Counted from the stretch's first letter, positions 1 through 6,366 are shown. The stretch is 6,855 nt of DNA from Actinomycetes bacterium (GCA_023425615.1 JAFACJ010000438.1:1-6855), one strand, 5' to 3'. Program-made: numbers and translations. The notes: generated from the sequence alone by a model not told the origin.

Positions 1-1054
1 ATGCCAGCCCGAGCGCCGAGGCGGCCTCGTGCGCGTCCACCCGCACCGTGGTGGGGGCGGGAGCGCCGGAGATCGCCCAGTCCGGGTCCTTCAGGCCGTT
101 GCCGGTGACCGTGCAGACGACCTTCAGGCCCGACTCCACCAGACCCTGCTCACGGGCCTGCAGCAGGCCCGCGACCGAGGCAGCCGAAGCCGGCTCCACG
201 AAGACGCCCTCCTCGCGGGCGAGCATCCGGTACGCCGCCAGGATCTGCCGGTCGGTGACCGCGCCGATCGCGCCGCCCGACTCATCACGCGCGTTGCTCG
301 CCAGATCCCAGGAGGCCGGATTGCCGATCCGGATCGCCGTCGCGATCGTCTGCGGGTTGGACACCGGGCCGCCCGCCACGAACGGGGCGGCGCCGCTGGC
401 CTGGAAACCCATCATCCGGGGCCGCCGCGAGGCGATGCCGTCCGCCGCGTACTCCTTGTAGCCCATCCAGTAGGCCGAGATGTTCCCCGCGTTGCCGACC
501 GGCAGGCAGTGCACGTCCGGAGCGTCGCCGAGCGCGTCGACGATCTCGAACGCCGCGGTCTTCTGGCCCTGCAGCCGGAACGGGTTCACCGAGTTGACCA
601 GCGCCACCGGATAGTCCACCGCCAGCTTGCGCGCCAGCTCCAGGCAGTCGTCGAAGTTCCCGTCCACCTGCAGCAGCTTGGAGCCGTGCACCAGCGCCTG
701 CGCCAGCTTGCCCATCGCGATCTTCCCGCGCGGCACCAGCACCGCGCAGGCCATGCCCGCCCGCACCGCGTAGGCGGCCGCCGAGGCCGAGGTGTTGCCG
801 GTCGACGCGCAGATCACGGCCTTGGCGCCCTCCTCCGCGGCCTTGGAGATCGCCATGGTCATCCCGCGGTCCTTGAACGAACCCGTGGGATTGAGGCCCT
901 CCACCTTCAGATAGACCTCGCACCCCGTCCGCTCCGAGACCCGGAGCGCCGGAACGAGCGGCGTGTTCCCCTCGAGCAGCGTGACCACGGGAGTCGCGTC
1001 GGTGACCGGAAGCCGGTCACGGTATTCCTCTATCAGCCCGCGCCAAGCGCCCAC
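1..1054 (-). CDS. thrC: Threonine synthase (PLP-dependent), 3' end at window edge
   Basis: Catalyses O-phospho-L-homoserine to L-threonine plus phosphate, the last step of threonine synthesis, in the cytosol. Read on the minus strand from base 1054, the frame is open to base 2 (351 codons). Seen motifs: the PLP-lysine motif [10 protein letters not shown] with Lys61; STGNTSAS at residues 84-91, a PLP-binding Ser/Asn loop; the phosphate-binding glycine loop GNAGN at 187-191; and the C-terminal [10 protein letters not shown] typical of short-type (actinobacterial/Bacillus) ThrC. The visible protein ends ...ASALGLA followed by a single T. Since the family is about 350-360 residues, the window probably cuts inside the stop codon. 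The start is GTG, chosen because AGGAGG (bases 1060-1065) lies five bases upstream. It is downstream of hom in the same direction after a 267-base spacer, so it may be co-transcribed, separately promoted, or both. thrB would be expected next, outside the window (inference). Confidence 0.95.
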   Translation of the reverse strand, partial: MGAWRGLIEEYRDRLPVTDATPVVTLLEGNTPLVPALRVSERTGCEVYLKVEGLNPTGSFKDRGMTMAISKAAEEGAKAVICASTGNTSASAAAYAVRAGMACAVLVPRGKIAMGKLAQALVHGSKLLQVDGNFDDCLELARKLAVDYPVALVNSVNPFRLQGQKTAAFEIVDALGDAPDVHCLPVGNAGNISAYWMGYKEYAADGIASRRPRMMGFQASGAAPFVAGGPVSNPQTIATAIRIGNPASWDLASNARDESGGAIGAVTDRQILAAYRMLAREEGVFVEPASAASVAGLLQAREQGLVESGLKVVCTVTGNGLKDPDWAISGAPAPTTVRVDAHEAASALGLA

Positions 1055-1072
1055 AGGCTCCTCCTGTTTATG

Positions 1073-1091
1073 GCCGCGACTTCGTCGCGGC
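1073..1091 (-). promoter_or_regulatory. GAA-triloop hairpin just upstream of thrC ribosome site
   Basis: On the minus strand this reads GCCGCGAC-GAA-GTCGCGGC: an 8-bp perfect stem with a GNA-type triloop, a notably stable class of tight loop. It ends only about seven bases before the thrC AGGAGG (1065-1060) and begins one base after the 90-base palindrome. It could keep the ribosome site in an accessible position, protect a processed 5' end, or modulate thrC translation. All of these roles are inference. Confidence 0.5.
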
Positions 1092-1092
1092 G

Positions 1093-1182
1093 GCGGGTGG
1101 CGCTCCATCCACCGTCTTCCCTCAGATCTTGATCGCCTGGGGGCGATCAAGATCCTCGGTCCAGACGGTGGGCGCCACCCGC
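1093..1182. repeat. 90-base nested palindrome (long hairpin)
   Basis: Inner arms GATCTTGATCGCC (1125-1137) and GGCGATCAAGATC (1142-1154) are a perfect 13-bp inverted repeat around the 4-base loop TGGG. Middle arms CCACCGTC (1109-1116) and GACGGTGG (1164-1171), and outer arms GCGGGTGGCGC (1093-1103) and GCGCCACCCGC (1172-1182), continue the pairing. The only asymmetry in the outer part is a 5-base insertion (1104-1108) in the left arm, and a short unpaired zone sits at about 1117-1124/1155-1163. In total 32 bp are paired. No U-tract follows on either strand, so it is not a classical terminator. It could be a regulatory RNA structure between hom and thrC, or a copy of a dispersed palindromic repeat. 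The sequence alone does not decide. Confidence 0.8.
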
Positions 1183-1321
1183 GGTGAGCGTTCCCGTTCG
1201 ACCAGCGCGGGGTTCCGTTCGGCCCTGGCTGGATGGGTTGAGTCTATTGGCTGTCCAGGGGGCTGCTTCCAGGGGTGTTCTCAGGATGTGGACATCCCGT
1301 CCGGCCCCCTGCCGCTTCCGC

Positions 1322-2605
1322 CTACAGGTCGCCCTCCACGCGCATCACCGAGGCGACCTCGCGGACCGAGGGGTGGGTGCGCAGGGACTCCACCGTGGAG
1401 GCCAGGGCGTGGTCGGGGGCGCGGTGGGTGACGATGACGAGCTGGGCGTCCTCGCCGTGGCCCTCCTGGCGGACCGCCTGGATGGAGACCTCGTGCTTGG
1501 CGAACTCCTCGGCGACCTGGGCCAGGACGCCGGCCTGGTCGGCGACGTCGAGCTGGACGTAGTAGCGGGTGACCGTCTCGCCCATCGGCAGGACGGGCAG
1601 CGCCGCGTAGCTGGTCTCCGCGGGGCCGCTGGCGCCGCTCACCAGGTTGCGGGAGACCGCCACGATGTCGCCGAGGACCGCGGAGGCGGTGGGGGCGCCG
1701 CCCGCGCCCGCGCCGTAGAACATGAGGCTCCCCGCCGACTCGGCCTCCACGAAGACGGCGTTGAAGGCACCGTGGACCGAGCCGAGGGGGTGCGAGCGGG
1801 GGATCATCGCCGGGTACACCCGCACCGAGACGCCGCGGTCCTCGGCGCGCTCGCAGATCGCCAGCAGCTTGACCACGCAGTCCATCGCCTTGGCTCCGGC
1901 CACGTCCTGCGCGGTGACCTCGGTGATGCCCTCACGGTGCACGTCGGCGGCCGTCACGGGGGTGTGGAAGGCGAGGCGGGCCAGGATCGCGGCCTTGGCG
2001 GCGGCGTCGAACGCCTCCACGTCGGCGGTCGGGTCGGCCTCGGCGTAGCCAAGGGCCTGCGCCTCCTCCAGTGCCTCGGCGAAACCGGCGCCATGGGCGT
2101 CCATCTGGTCGAGGATGTAGTTGGTGGTGCCGTTGACGATGCCGAGCACCCGGTGGATCCGGTCGCCGACCAGGGACTCGCGCAGCGGGCGCAGCAGCGG
2201 GATCGCGCCCGCCACCGACGCCTCGTAGTAGAGGTCGGCGCCGAACTCGCGGGCCGCGGCGAAGAGCGTCTCGCCGTCCTCGGCCAGCAGCGCCTTGTTC
2301 GCCGACACCACCGACTTGCCGGTCTTCAGCGCGCCGAGGATCAGGGACCTGGCGGGCTCGATCCCGCCGATCACCTCGACCACCAGATCGACGTCGGCGC
2401 GGGTGGCAAGGCCCATGGCGTCCGTCGTCAGCAGCTCCTGCGGCACCCCGGGGCGCACCCGGTCGGGCCGGCGGACGGCGATGCCCGCCAGTTCGACCGG
2501 CGCGCCCACCCGCGCCGCGAGGTCATCGGACTGCTCGCGCAGCAGCCTGACGATCTCGGTGCCGACCACACCGCACCCGAGCAACGCCACCCGCACCGGT
2601 TTCAC
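1322..2605 (-). CDS. hom: Homoserine dehydrogenase with C-terminal ACT domain
   Basis: Reduces L-aspartate-4-semialdehyde to L-homoserine with NAD(P)H, the entry to threonine, methionine and isoleucine synthesis. At 427 residues it has the normal length of the monofunctional enzyme. Seen: the Rossmann dinucleotide fold starting [10 protein letters not shown] (Gly10, Gly12, Gly15); SANKALLA at 101-108 with the conserved Lys104; [13 protein letters not shown] (127-138) and [11 protein letters not shown] (155-165) of the catalytic domain; [14 protein letters not shown] (191-204) with catalytic-type Asp200 and Lys204; and an ACT domain from about 349 to 424 ([21 protein letters not shown]). In this family the ACT domain usually mediates threonine feedback inhibition (family knowledge, not tested here). 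The GTG start overlaps the lysA TGA as GTGA (2602-2605) and is preceded by GGAGAG (2608-2613), which indicates translational coupling. The stop is TAG. Confidence 0.96.
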   Translation of the reverse strand: MKPVRVALLGCGVVGTEIVRLLREQSDDLAARVGAPVELAGIAVRRPDRVRPGVPQELLTTDAMGLATRADVDLVVEVIGGIEPARSLILGALKTGKSVVSANKALLAEDGETLFAAAREFGADLYYEASVAGAIPLLRPLRESLVGDRIHRVLGIVNGTTNYILDQMDAHGAGFAEALEEAQALGYAEADPTADVEAFDAAAKAAILARLAFHTPVTAADVHREGITEVTAQDVAGAKAMDCVVKLLAICERAEDRGVSVRVYPAMIPRSHPLGSVHGAFNAVFVEAESAGSLMFYGAGAGGAPTASAVLGDIVAVSRNLVSGASGPAETSYAALPVLPMGETVTRYYVQLDVADQAGVLAQVAEEFAKHEVSIQAVRQEGHGEDAQLVIVTHRAPDHALASTVESLRTHPSVREVASVMRVEGDL

Positions 2606-4014
2606 GACTCTCCAACCTCCGCATCAAGCCTCAACAGGTCGTCCACGGTCTCCCTGCGGACGATGACACGCGCCTCGCCGTCCTTCACGGCCACCACGGC
2701 CGGCTTGGTCACGTAGTTGTAGTTGCTCGCCATCGACCGACAGTACGCACCGGTGGCGGCGACCGCCACCAGGTCTCCGGGCGCAATATCTTCGGGCAAC
2801 CATAGGTCACGCACGACGATGTCCCCGCTTTCGCAGTGCTTGCCGACAAGTCTGCTGAGCATGGGCCCCGCCTCCGACTCGCGGCTGACGAGGTTCGCGG
2901 TGTACTCGGCGCCGTACAGGGCGGTGCGCAGGTTGTCGCTCATGCCGCCGTCGACGCTCACGTACGTGCGGATGCCCTCGACGTCCTTGATCGTGCCGAC
3001 CGAGTAGAGGGTGACCCCGCCGGGCCCGATGATCGCCCGTCCCGGCTCGACCGTCAGCCTCGGCACCGGCAGCCCGTAGGAGTGGCACTCCTTGGCCACG
3101 ATCCGGCGCATGTTGTCGGCGATCAGCTTGGCGTCGATCGGGTCGTCGCCCGGCAGGTAGGCGATGCCGAAGCCGCCGCCGAGGTCGAGTTCGGGCAGGA
3201 CCACGCCGTGCTCGTCGCGGATGGCGACCAGCAGTTCGGCGACACGGTGCGCGGCGATCTCGAAGCCGTCGGTCTCGAAGATCTGCGAGCCGATGTGGGA
3301 GTGCAGGCCGACCAGTTCCAGGGCGGGCAGCGCCAGGATCCGCCGCGCCGCCTCCAGGGCCGCGCCGGAGTTGCGGGAGAAGCCGAACTTCTGGTCGTCG
3401 TGGGCGGTGGCGATGAACTCGTGGGTGTGCGCCTCGACACCGGTGGTCACCCGGATCATGACCTTGGGGCGCACGCCGAGCCGCTCGGCGTGGTAGCCCA
3501 GCCTGGCGATCTCCTCGAAGGAGTCGACGACGATGTGGCCGACCCCGGCCTCCAGCGCCATGATCAGCTCTTCGGCCGACTTGTTGTTGCCGTGCAGGGT
3601 GATCCTGTCGGCAGGGAAGCCGACGGCCAGCGCCAGCGCCAGCTCGCCGCCCGAGCACACGTCGAGGCCCAGGCCCTCCTCGGCCAGCCAGCGCACGACC
3701 GCGCCGCACAGGAACGCCTTGCCCGCGTAGTGGACGCTGCCGCCACCGTTCCCGAGGTCTCCGGCGAAGGCCGCGACGTACTCTCGGGCGCGCTGGCGCA
3801 CGTCCTCCTCGTCCAGGACGTACAGCGGGGTGCCGAACTCCCGCGCCAGATCGCGGACGTCCACTCCGCCGACCTGGAGGGCGCCCTCCAGCCGGCGGGC
3901 GGTGCGGGGCCACACCGGCGTCGCCAGGGCGTTCAGGTCCGCCGGCGGCGGCAGCGGGTGGTCTTCGGGCAGGACGTCTGCATGCCTGTCGCCCGCGGGA
4001 TGAACTCTGCTCAC
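2602..4014 (-). CDS. lysA: Diaminopimelate decarboxylase
   Basis: Decarboxylates meso-2,6-diaminopimelate to L-lysine, a PLP enzyme of fold type III acting in the cytosol. It is 470 residues. Seen: PLP Schiff-base lysine in HYAGKAF (Lys99); DVCSGGEL (118-125); HGNNKS (141-146); HSHIGSQ (238-244); the glycine-rich phosphate loop LDLGGGFGI (277-285); EPGR (323-326); CESGD (394-398) with the conserved Cys394 that completes the active site across the dimer; and [13 protein letters not shown] (421-433) with the PLP-contacting Tyr. The first 35-40 residues are a Pro/Ala-rich extension common in actinobacterial LysA. The GTG start is embedded in the stop of the upstream gene (GTGA at 4011-4014). Only a weak AGAGAG-type ribosome site precedes it, so translation probably depends on coupling. 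Its own stop overlaps the hom start in the same way. Confidence 0.97.
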   Translation of the reverse strand: MSRVHPAGDRHADVLPEDHPLPPPADLNALATPVWPRTARRLEGALQVGGVDVRDLAREFGTPLYVLDEEDVRQRAREYVAAFAGDLGNGGGSVHYAGKAFLCGAVVRWLAEEGLGLDVCSGGELALALAVGFPADRITLHGNNKSAEELIMALEAGVGHIVVDSFEEIARLGYHAERLGVRPKVMIRVTTGVEAHTHEFIATAHDDQKFGFSRNSGAALEAARRILALPALELVGLHSHIGSQIFETDGFEIAAHRVAELLVAIRDEHGVVLPELDLGGGFGIAYLPGDDPIDAKLIADNMRRIVAKECHSYGLPVPRLTVEPGRAIIGPGGVTLYSVGTIKDVEGIRTYVSVDGGMSDNLRTALYGAEYTANLVSRESEAGPMLSRLVGKHCESGDIVVRDLWLPEDIAPGDLVAVAATGAYCRSMASNYNYVTKPAVVAVKDGEARVIVRRETVDDLLRLDAEVGES

Positions 4015-4661
4015 AATCTCTCTCTCGCCGTCTCACCGAGCCTGCGCAGCCCGTTGCTCAAGGTGACACGCACGGCGCCGGCCAGGATGACGCGGGCGCC
4101 GTGCTGCGGGGTGGGCTCCTCGCGGGAACTCTCGTAGACGTCGTGGTAGGCGTCGGCGATCTGTTCCAGCCGGAGCATCGGTTTTCGGTGTCCGTCGAAC
4201 CCCGCCAGCAGCCCGAGCAACCGCAGCTCCTCCGGCGCGGTCAGCGCCGCCGGGTCGCCCTGCGGCACTCGGAGGTCGCGGGCCCGGCGCACCACCGCGC
4301 AGGCGCGCTCGTAGGCGAAGCGCACGCGGAACCCGGGATTGTCGAACGTCCTGGGGAAGTCCGCCCAGCACCCGTCGATCATCTCACCCCGGCCGTACCC
4401 CTCGTCACCGGCGATGGCGGCGGCGATCCGGCCGGGGACCGCGAGATGGACGGCCAGCAGCCCCGGCCCGCGCGTCTCGATCCGTGAGACGCCGGGGAGC
4501 CCGGCCAGCCGCTCGGCCAGCGGCGCCGGATCCAGCCGGTGCCGCACGGCGACCGGCGAGACATAGGTGTCCTCCCAGGTGATCGAGGCGCTGGGCGGAC
4601 GGACGCCGTACGCGTCGGCGACCGCGGCCAGTACCGCCTCGTTCAGTTCCCCGGGAGTCAC
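4011..4661 (-). CDS. nrtL: ArgS-related anticodon-binding protein (NrtL type), no catalytic core
   Basis: This 216-residue protein looks like an arginyl-tRNA synthetase from which the catalytic core is missing. Residues 1 to about 86 match the ArgRS N-terminal (Add-1) domain, especially [20 protein letters not shown] (48-67). YGRGE (89-93) corresponds to the point just before the EFVSPNPTGP/HVGH region. Residues from about 109 ([20 protein letters not shown]) to the C-terminus ([16 protein letters not shown]) match the DALR anticodon-binding domain. No HIGH or KMSK-like motif is present, so aminoacylation is not expected. The architecture suggests a tRNA-Arg-binding protein, but its job is unknown to me. 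The name follows the RefSeq-style family name 'ArgS-related anticodon-binding protein NrtL' recalled from actinobacterial annotation. GTG start with no Shine-Dalgarno; a TANNNT -10 box lies seven bases upstream, suggesting a leaderless transcript. Its TGA overlaps lysA's GTG. A tRNA-Arg gene lies about 0.6 kb upstream. Confidence 0.88.
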   Translation of the reverse strand: MTPGELNEAVLAAVADAYGVRPPSASITWEDTYVSPVAVRHRLDPAPLAERLAGLPGVSRIETRGPGLLAVHLAVPGRIAAAIAGDEGYGRGEMIDGCWADFPRTFDNPGFRVRFAYERACAVVRRARDLRVPQGDPAALTAPEELRLLGLLAGFDGHRKPMLRLEQIADAYHDVYESSREEPTPQHGARVILAGAVRVTLSNGLRRLGETARERL

Positions 4662-4668
4662 GGCACCG

Positions 4669-4674
4669 AGAGTA
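4669..4674 (-). promoter_or_regulatory. Candidate -10 box for leaderless nrtL-lysA-hom transcript
   Basis: On the minus strand, TACTCT (4674 to 4669) fits the actinobacterial TANNNT -10 pattern and is followed by seven bases and then the GTG of nrtL at 4661. That places the transcription start at or one base before the start codon. No Shine-Dalgarno is present. The -35 region is weak (GTTTGT-like, near 4691-4696), and it overlaps the end of the response-regulator gene. Confidence 0.4.
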
Positions 4675-4682
4675 GCCGACCA

Positions 4683-5111
4683 TCATCTGGACAAACGACC
4701 AGTTTCCGGCCCCGCTGCGTCCTCGGCCTGCTCCGGCCTCCCCGCCAGCGCCCGCACCGTCCTGATCAGCTCCGCGGGGTCGAACGGCTTCGTCACATAG
4801 GCGTCGGCGCCCAGCTCCCTGCCCCGCTCCAGATCGCGCTCCTGCGCCCGCGCGGTGATCATCACCACCCCGAGCCGCGCGGTGGAGGGATCCGACCGCA
4901 GCCGCGCCACGGTCTCCCATCCGTCGAGCCGGGGCATCATCACATCGAGCGTGATCACATCCGGCGCGAGTTCCGCCACCCGCTCCAGGCAGTCATGCCC
5001 GTCCACCGCGGTGTGCACCTCGAACCCCTCCAGACGGAGGTTGACCGCGATCAGCTCACGAATCACCTCGTCGTCGTCGACGACCAGCACCCGTCCGAGA
5101 CTCTCAGCCAC
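4683..5111 (-). CDS. Stand-alone response regulator (CheY-like receiver)
   Basis: This 142-residue protein consists of one REC domain (about residues 7-122) and a short Ala/Glu-rich tail, with no DNA-binding or enzymatic output domain. Key receiver residues are all present: the acidic pocket Asp12-Asp13-Asp14 (VLVVDDDE), phosphoacceptor Asp56 in DVITLDVMMPRLDGW, the switch Thr86 in MITARA, and Lys108 in VTKPFDP. It should therefore be phosphorylatable and act through protein contact with a partner. No histidine kinase is visible in the window, so the cognate partner is unknown. The GTG start has no Shine-Dalgarno but lies exactly at +1 relative to a TAGCCT box, which fits leaderless initiation. 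It ends 21 bases before nrtL in the same direction, so readthrough into the amino-acid operon is possible. Confidence 0.93.
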   Translation of the reverse strand: MAESLGRVLVVDDDEVIRELIAVNLRLEGFEVHTAVDGHDCLERVAELAPDVITLDVMMPRLDGWETVARLRSDPSTARLGVVMITARAQERDLERGRELGADAYVTKPFDPAELIRTVRALAGRPEQAEDAAGPETGRLSR

Positions 5112-5215
5112 CCGCTGAGGCTAACTCGCCGCACCCCGCCTCGCACGGGAACACACCCGGCGGATAACCCGTACTAGGCTCCTCCGGAAGCCTGCTAGGC
5201 TTCTTTTCGTTGCAG
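5112..5215. promoter_or_regulatory. Divergent promoter region, response regulator / tRNA-Arg
   Basis: This 104-base region separates the minus-strand response regulator from the plus-strand tRNA gene and must serve both. On the tRNA side the heptamer CTAGGCT occurs twice (5174-5180 and 5195-5201, 21 bases apart). The second copy contains TAGGCT (5196-5201), a TANNNT -10 candidate that would start transcription about eight bases before the tRNA. No good -35 is seen. A short AGGCT/AGCCT inverted repeat around CCTCCGGA lies between the copies. Confidence 0.35.
5118..5123 (-). promoter_or_regulatory. Candidate -10 box for leaderless response-regulator mRNA
   Basis: On the minus strand, TAGCCT (5123 to 5118), six bases (CAGCGG), then GTG at 5111. 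With the last T of the box at -7, the first base of GTG falls exactly at +1, the usual geometry of leaderless actinobacterial mRNAs. No recognisable -35 hexamer or Shine-Dalgarno supports an alternative. Confidence 0.4.
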
Positions 5216-5290
5216 GCTCCCGTAGCTCAGGGGACAGAGCGTTGCCCTCCGGAGGCAAAAGCGCAGGTTCGAATCCTGCCGGGAGCGCCA
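5216..5290 (+). tRNA. tRNA-Arg, anticodon CCG (CCA end encoded)
   Basis: The full cloverleaf can be drawn by eye: acceptor stem GCTCCCG/CGGGAGC, D arm GCTC-AGGGGACA-GAGC, anticodon arm TTGCC-CTCCGGA-GGCAA with anticodon CCG (reads codon CGG), and T arm GCAGG-TTCGAAT-CCTGC. Discriminator base G5287 is followed by a genomically encoded CCA at 5288-5290. CGG is a heavily used arginine codon in such GC-rich genomes, so this is likely an important isoacceptor. A strong hairpin follows directly. Confidence 0.98.
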
Positions 5291-5292
5291 GC

Positions 5293-5329
5293 ACGAGAGG
5301 GTGCGGATCATCGGTCCGCACCCTCTCGT
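5293..5329 (+). terminator. 15-bp perfect hairpin after tRNA-Arg, probable terminator
   Basis: ACGAGAGGGTGCGGA (5293-5307) pairs perfectly with TCCGCACCCTCTCGT (5315-5329) around a 7-base loop, starting two bases after the tRNA CCA. There is no clear U-tract, which is common for actinobacterial intrinsic terminators. It may also define the 3' end for tRNA processing. Confidence 0.75.
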
Positions 5330-5381
5330 CGTCTCAGGCGCACCCGCCTTGCCACCGTCTCCGAGCTCCTGGGAGGACCCG

Positions 5382-6014
5382 ATGCGTCCGGTGCGGATCC
5401 AGTTCCTCGCCCTCTCCGTCCTGCTGCTGAGCGCCGCCTGCGGCGCGAGCGGCGGTTCCGAACCCGCCGCCGAGACCTCGCCCGAACGCTCCGGGCAGGC
5501 CGCCGAGACGGCTCCGGCGCCCGGGCGCGAGCCGATGTCGGCACCGGCGTCCGCGCCGGCGTCCAAGACGCCGGGGACGTCCGCCTGCGGGAACGCCCAG
5601 CTCGCGCTGGCGCTCGCCGGGGGGCAGGGCGGGGCCGGCACCCACATCCAGCGGCTGGAGATCGTCAACAACGGCGCGACCTGCACGCTCGAAGGGCGTC
5701 CCGACGTCTACCCGTACGACGCCAAGGGCGCGCGGATGAAGGGGTTCAAGACGGGGCCGGTGCCCGCGGACTTCGGGGCGATCGGCGGGAATCCGGGTCC
5801 GATCACCCTGGAGAAGGGCGGCAAGGCGGTCTTCTACCTCGTCGTCAACGACAACAGCTCCGACGGCAGGACCTGCCCCGACGCCGCCGGGCTCGCCTTC
5901 CTCGCCCCCGGAGGCGGCCAGGGTGCGGCTCCGGCGCGGCTCTCCTGGAAGTGGAGCCCGTGCCCCGGCGAGATCCAGGTCTCGGCGATCCAGCCGCCCT
6001 CCTCCAACTTCTGA
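5382..6014 (+). CDS. Secreted lipoprotein with DUF4232-like domain
   Basis: A 210-residue exported protein of unknown function. Seen: a signal peptide with N-terminal Arg residues, hydrophobic core IQFLALSVLLLSAA, and a lipobox-like LSAAC with the lipidated Cys20. Residues about 21-66 form a low-complexity Ser/Ala/Pro/Glu linker. Residues about 69-204 resemble the actinobacterial DUF4232 domain: CGNAQLALALAG, then RLEIVNNGATCTLEGRPDVYPYD, then a FYLVVND strand. Four Cys in the domain (69, 101, 165, 194) suggest two disulphides outside the cell. The ATG at 5382 is chosen over an in-frame start at 5301 because GGGAGG (5371-5376) lies five bases upstream, the signal peptide begins there, and the earlier start would lie inside the tRNA terminator hairpin. 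No partner gene indicates its role. Attachment to the outer face of the membrane is inferred from the lipobox. Confidence 0.9.
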   Translation: MRPVRIQFLALSVLLLSAACGASGGSEPAAETSPERSGQAAETAPAPGREPMSAPASAPASKTPGTSACGNAQLALALAGGQGGAGTHIQRLEIVNNGATCTLEGRPDVYPYDAKGARMKGFKTGPVPADFGAIGGNPGPITLEKGGKAVFYLVVNDNSSDGRTCPDAAGLAFLAPGGGQGAAPARLSWKWSPCPGEIQVSAIQPPSSNF

Positions 6015-6120
6015 GCGCGCTCCAGCCTCCCGAACCCCTACGGGCACGGGAATAACGGTCGGCCCATGGCTGTTGCGTACGGTGTACCACTACCGCCTAC
6101 AAGCCATGCAGGAGGAGCTT

Positions 6121-6267
6121 TTGGACACCGTTATCCGGCGTCGCGAACAGACAACCGACTCCCCCATCCGCTCCAGGTCGCTCAAGGCCCTCGCGGTGGC
6201 CGCGCTGCTGGAGCAGCAGGCCGAACGTGATCACATTCGGTCATCAAATCACGCCGAATCGAACTAA
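6121..6267 (+). CDS. Probable small protein, 48 aa, TTG start, unknown function
   Basis: I do not recognise this product. A perfect AGGAGG (6110-6115) lies five bases before a TTG at 6121, opening a frame that ends at TAA (6265-6267). An in-frame ATG at 6106 has no ribosome site of its own and overlaps this Shine-Dalgarno sequence, so TTG is preferred. The peptide starts with a basic stretch (VIRRREQ), then RSRSLKALAVAALLEQQAE, probably a short amphipathic helix, and a polar tail (SSNHAESN). By eye, about 88% of the first 34 codons end in G or C, as expected for coding in this genome. The tail is less biased because a palindrome overlaps it (6221-6240). It lies between the lipoprotein and mihF, same strand, 99 bases before mihF's ATG. 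A leader ORF for mihF is an alternative. Confidence 0.5.
   Translation: MDTVIRRREQTTDSPIRSRSLKALAVAALLEQQAERDHIRSSNHAESN
6221..6240. promoter_or_regulatory. 20-bp near-perfect palindrome, possible operator
   Basis: CCGAACGTGATCACATTCGG is self-complementary at 18 of 20 positions, with one mismatched symmetric pair (C6226/A6235). The core GTGATCAC has the GT-N4-AC form seen in many GntR-family operators, but that assignment is only suggestive. It lies about 127 bases upstream of the mihF ATG, inside the 3' end of the small ORF. A shorter TGATCA...TCATCA echo continues to 6246. Confidence 0.45.
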
Positions 6268-6286
6268 TCCGCTGCTCAAGTGGGCG

Positions 6287-6316
6287 TTGACGGGCGCGGT
6301 TCGCCATGATGTGTCG
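6287..6316 (+). promoter_or_regulatory. Weak candidate promoter for mihF
   Basis: TTGACG (6287-6292) is a good -35 hexamer. With a 17-base spacer the -10 would be TGTGTC (6310-6315), a poor match to TANNNT. CATGAT at 6305-6310 looks more like a -10 but is too close to this -35. The site is 50-80 bases upstream of the mihF start. Confidence 0.2.
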
Positions 6317-6366
6317 TAACGCCCAGGCCGACAGCGTGGGCGGTTCGACGACGACGAGGAGAAACG

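Larger units (their letters stand above)
1055..1321 (-). other. hom-thrC spacer with structured leader
   Basis: This 267-base spacer is unusually long for a cluster whose other junctions overlap by four bases. In thrC orientation it holds, in order: a small inverted repeat GGATGT-CC-ACATCC (1284-1297) soon after the hom stop; a C-rich stretch with a weak TANNNT-like TAGACT near 1241-1246 that could be a poor promoter; a 90-base nested palindrome (1093-1182); a tight GAA-loop hairpin (1073-1091); and the thrC Shine-Dalgarno sequence. I see no recognisable protein gene and no threonine or lysine riboswitch pattern. A role in separating thrC expression from hom is inference. Confidence 0.5.

Noticed and set aside
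29..1132. Plus-strand 367-codon frame and minus-strand 285-923 frame over thrC
   Set aside because: Both are shadows. The true thrC frame runs off the left edge on the minus strand and carries all PLP-enzyme motifs.
1055..1321. Threonine/lysine riboswitch or T-box in the thrC leader
   Set aside because: No T-box sequence, no lysine-riboswitch-like multi-helix junction, and no terminator with U-tract could be recognised. Only simple palindromes are visible.
1184..2716. Long plus-strand open frame opposite hom (about 510 codons) and a similar one opposite lysA (2836-4137)
   Set aside because: Antisense shadows of GC-rich codons. The translations are Arg/Gly/His/Leu-rich low-complexity with no family resemblance, while the minus-strand frames are clear Hom and LysA.
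5148..5175. GGAAC followed by GTACT at about 18 bases, resembling an ECF sigma-E promoter
   Set aside because: The -10 match is poor and no gene start fits. Short motifs like this are expected by chance.
5216..5290. tRNA-Arg as an integration site of a mobile element
   Set aside because: No integrase, no direct repeat of the tRNA 3' end, and no foreign-looking genes are visible in the window.
5301..5381. N-terminal extension of the lipoprotein from a start at 5301
   Set aside because: It begins inside the tRNA terminator hairpin, has no ribosome site, and would bury the signal peptide. The ATG at 5382 has a good GGGAGG and begins the signal sequence.
5121..5686. Minus-strand frames across the tRNA with peptides such as RQDSNLR and LPAGFEPALLPPEGNALSPELR
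   Set aside because: These are the well-known spurious translations of the reverse complement of a tRNA gene, a common misannotation. They are not proteins.
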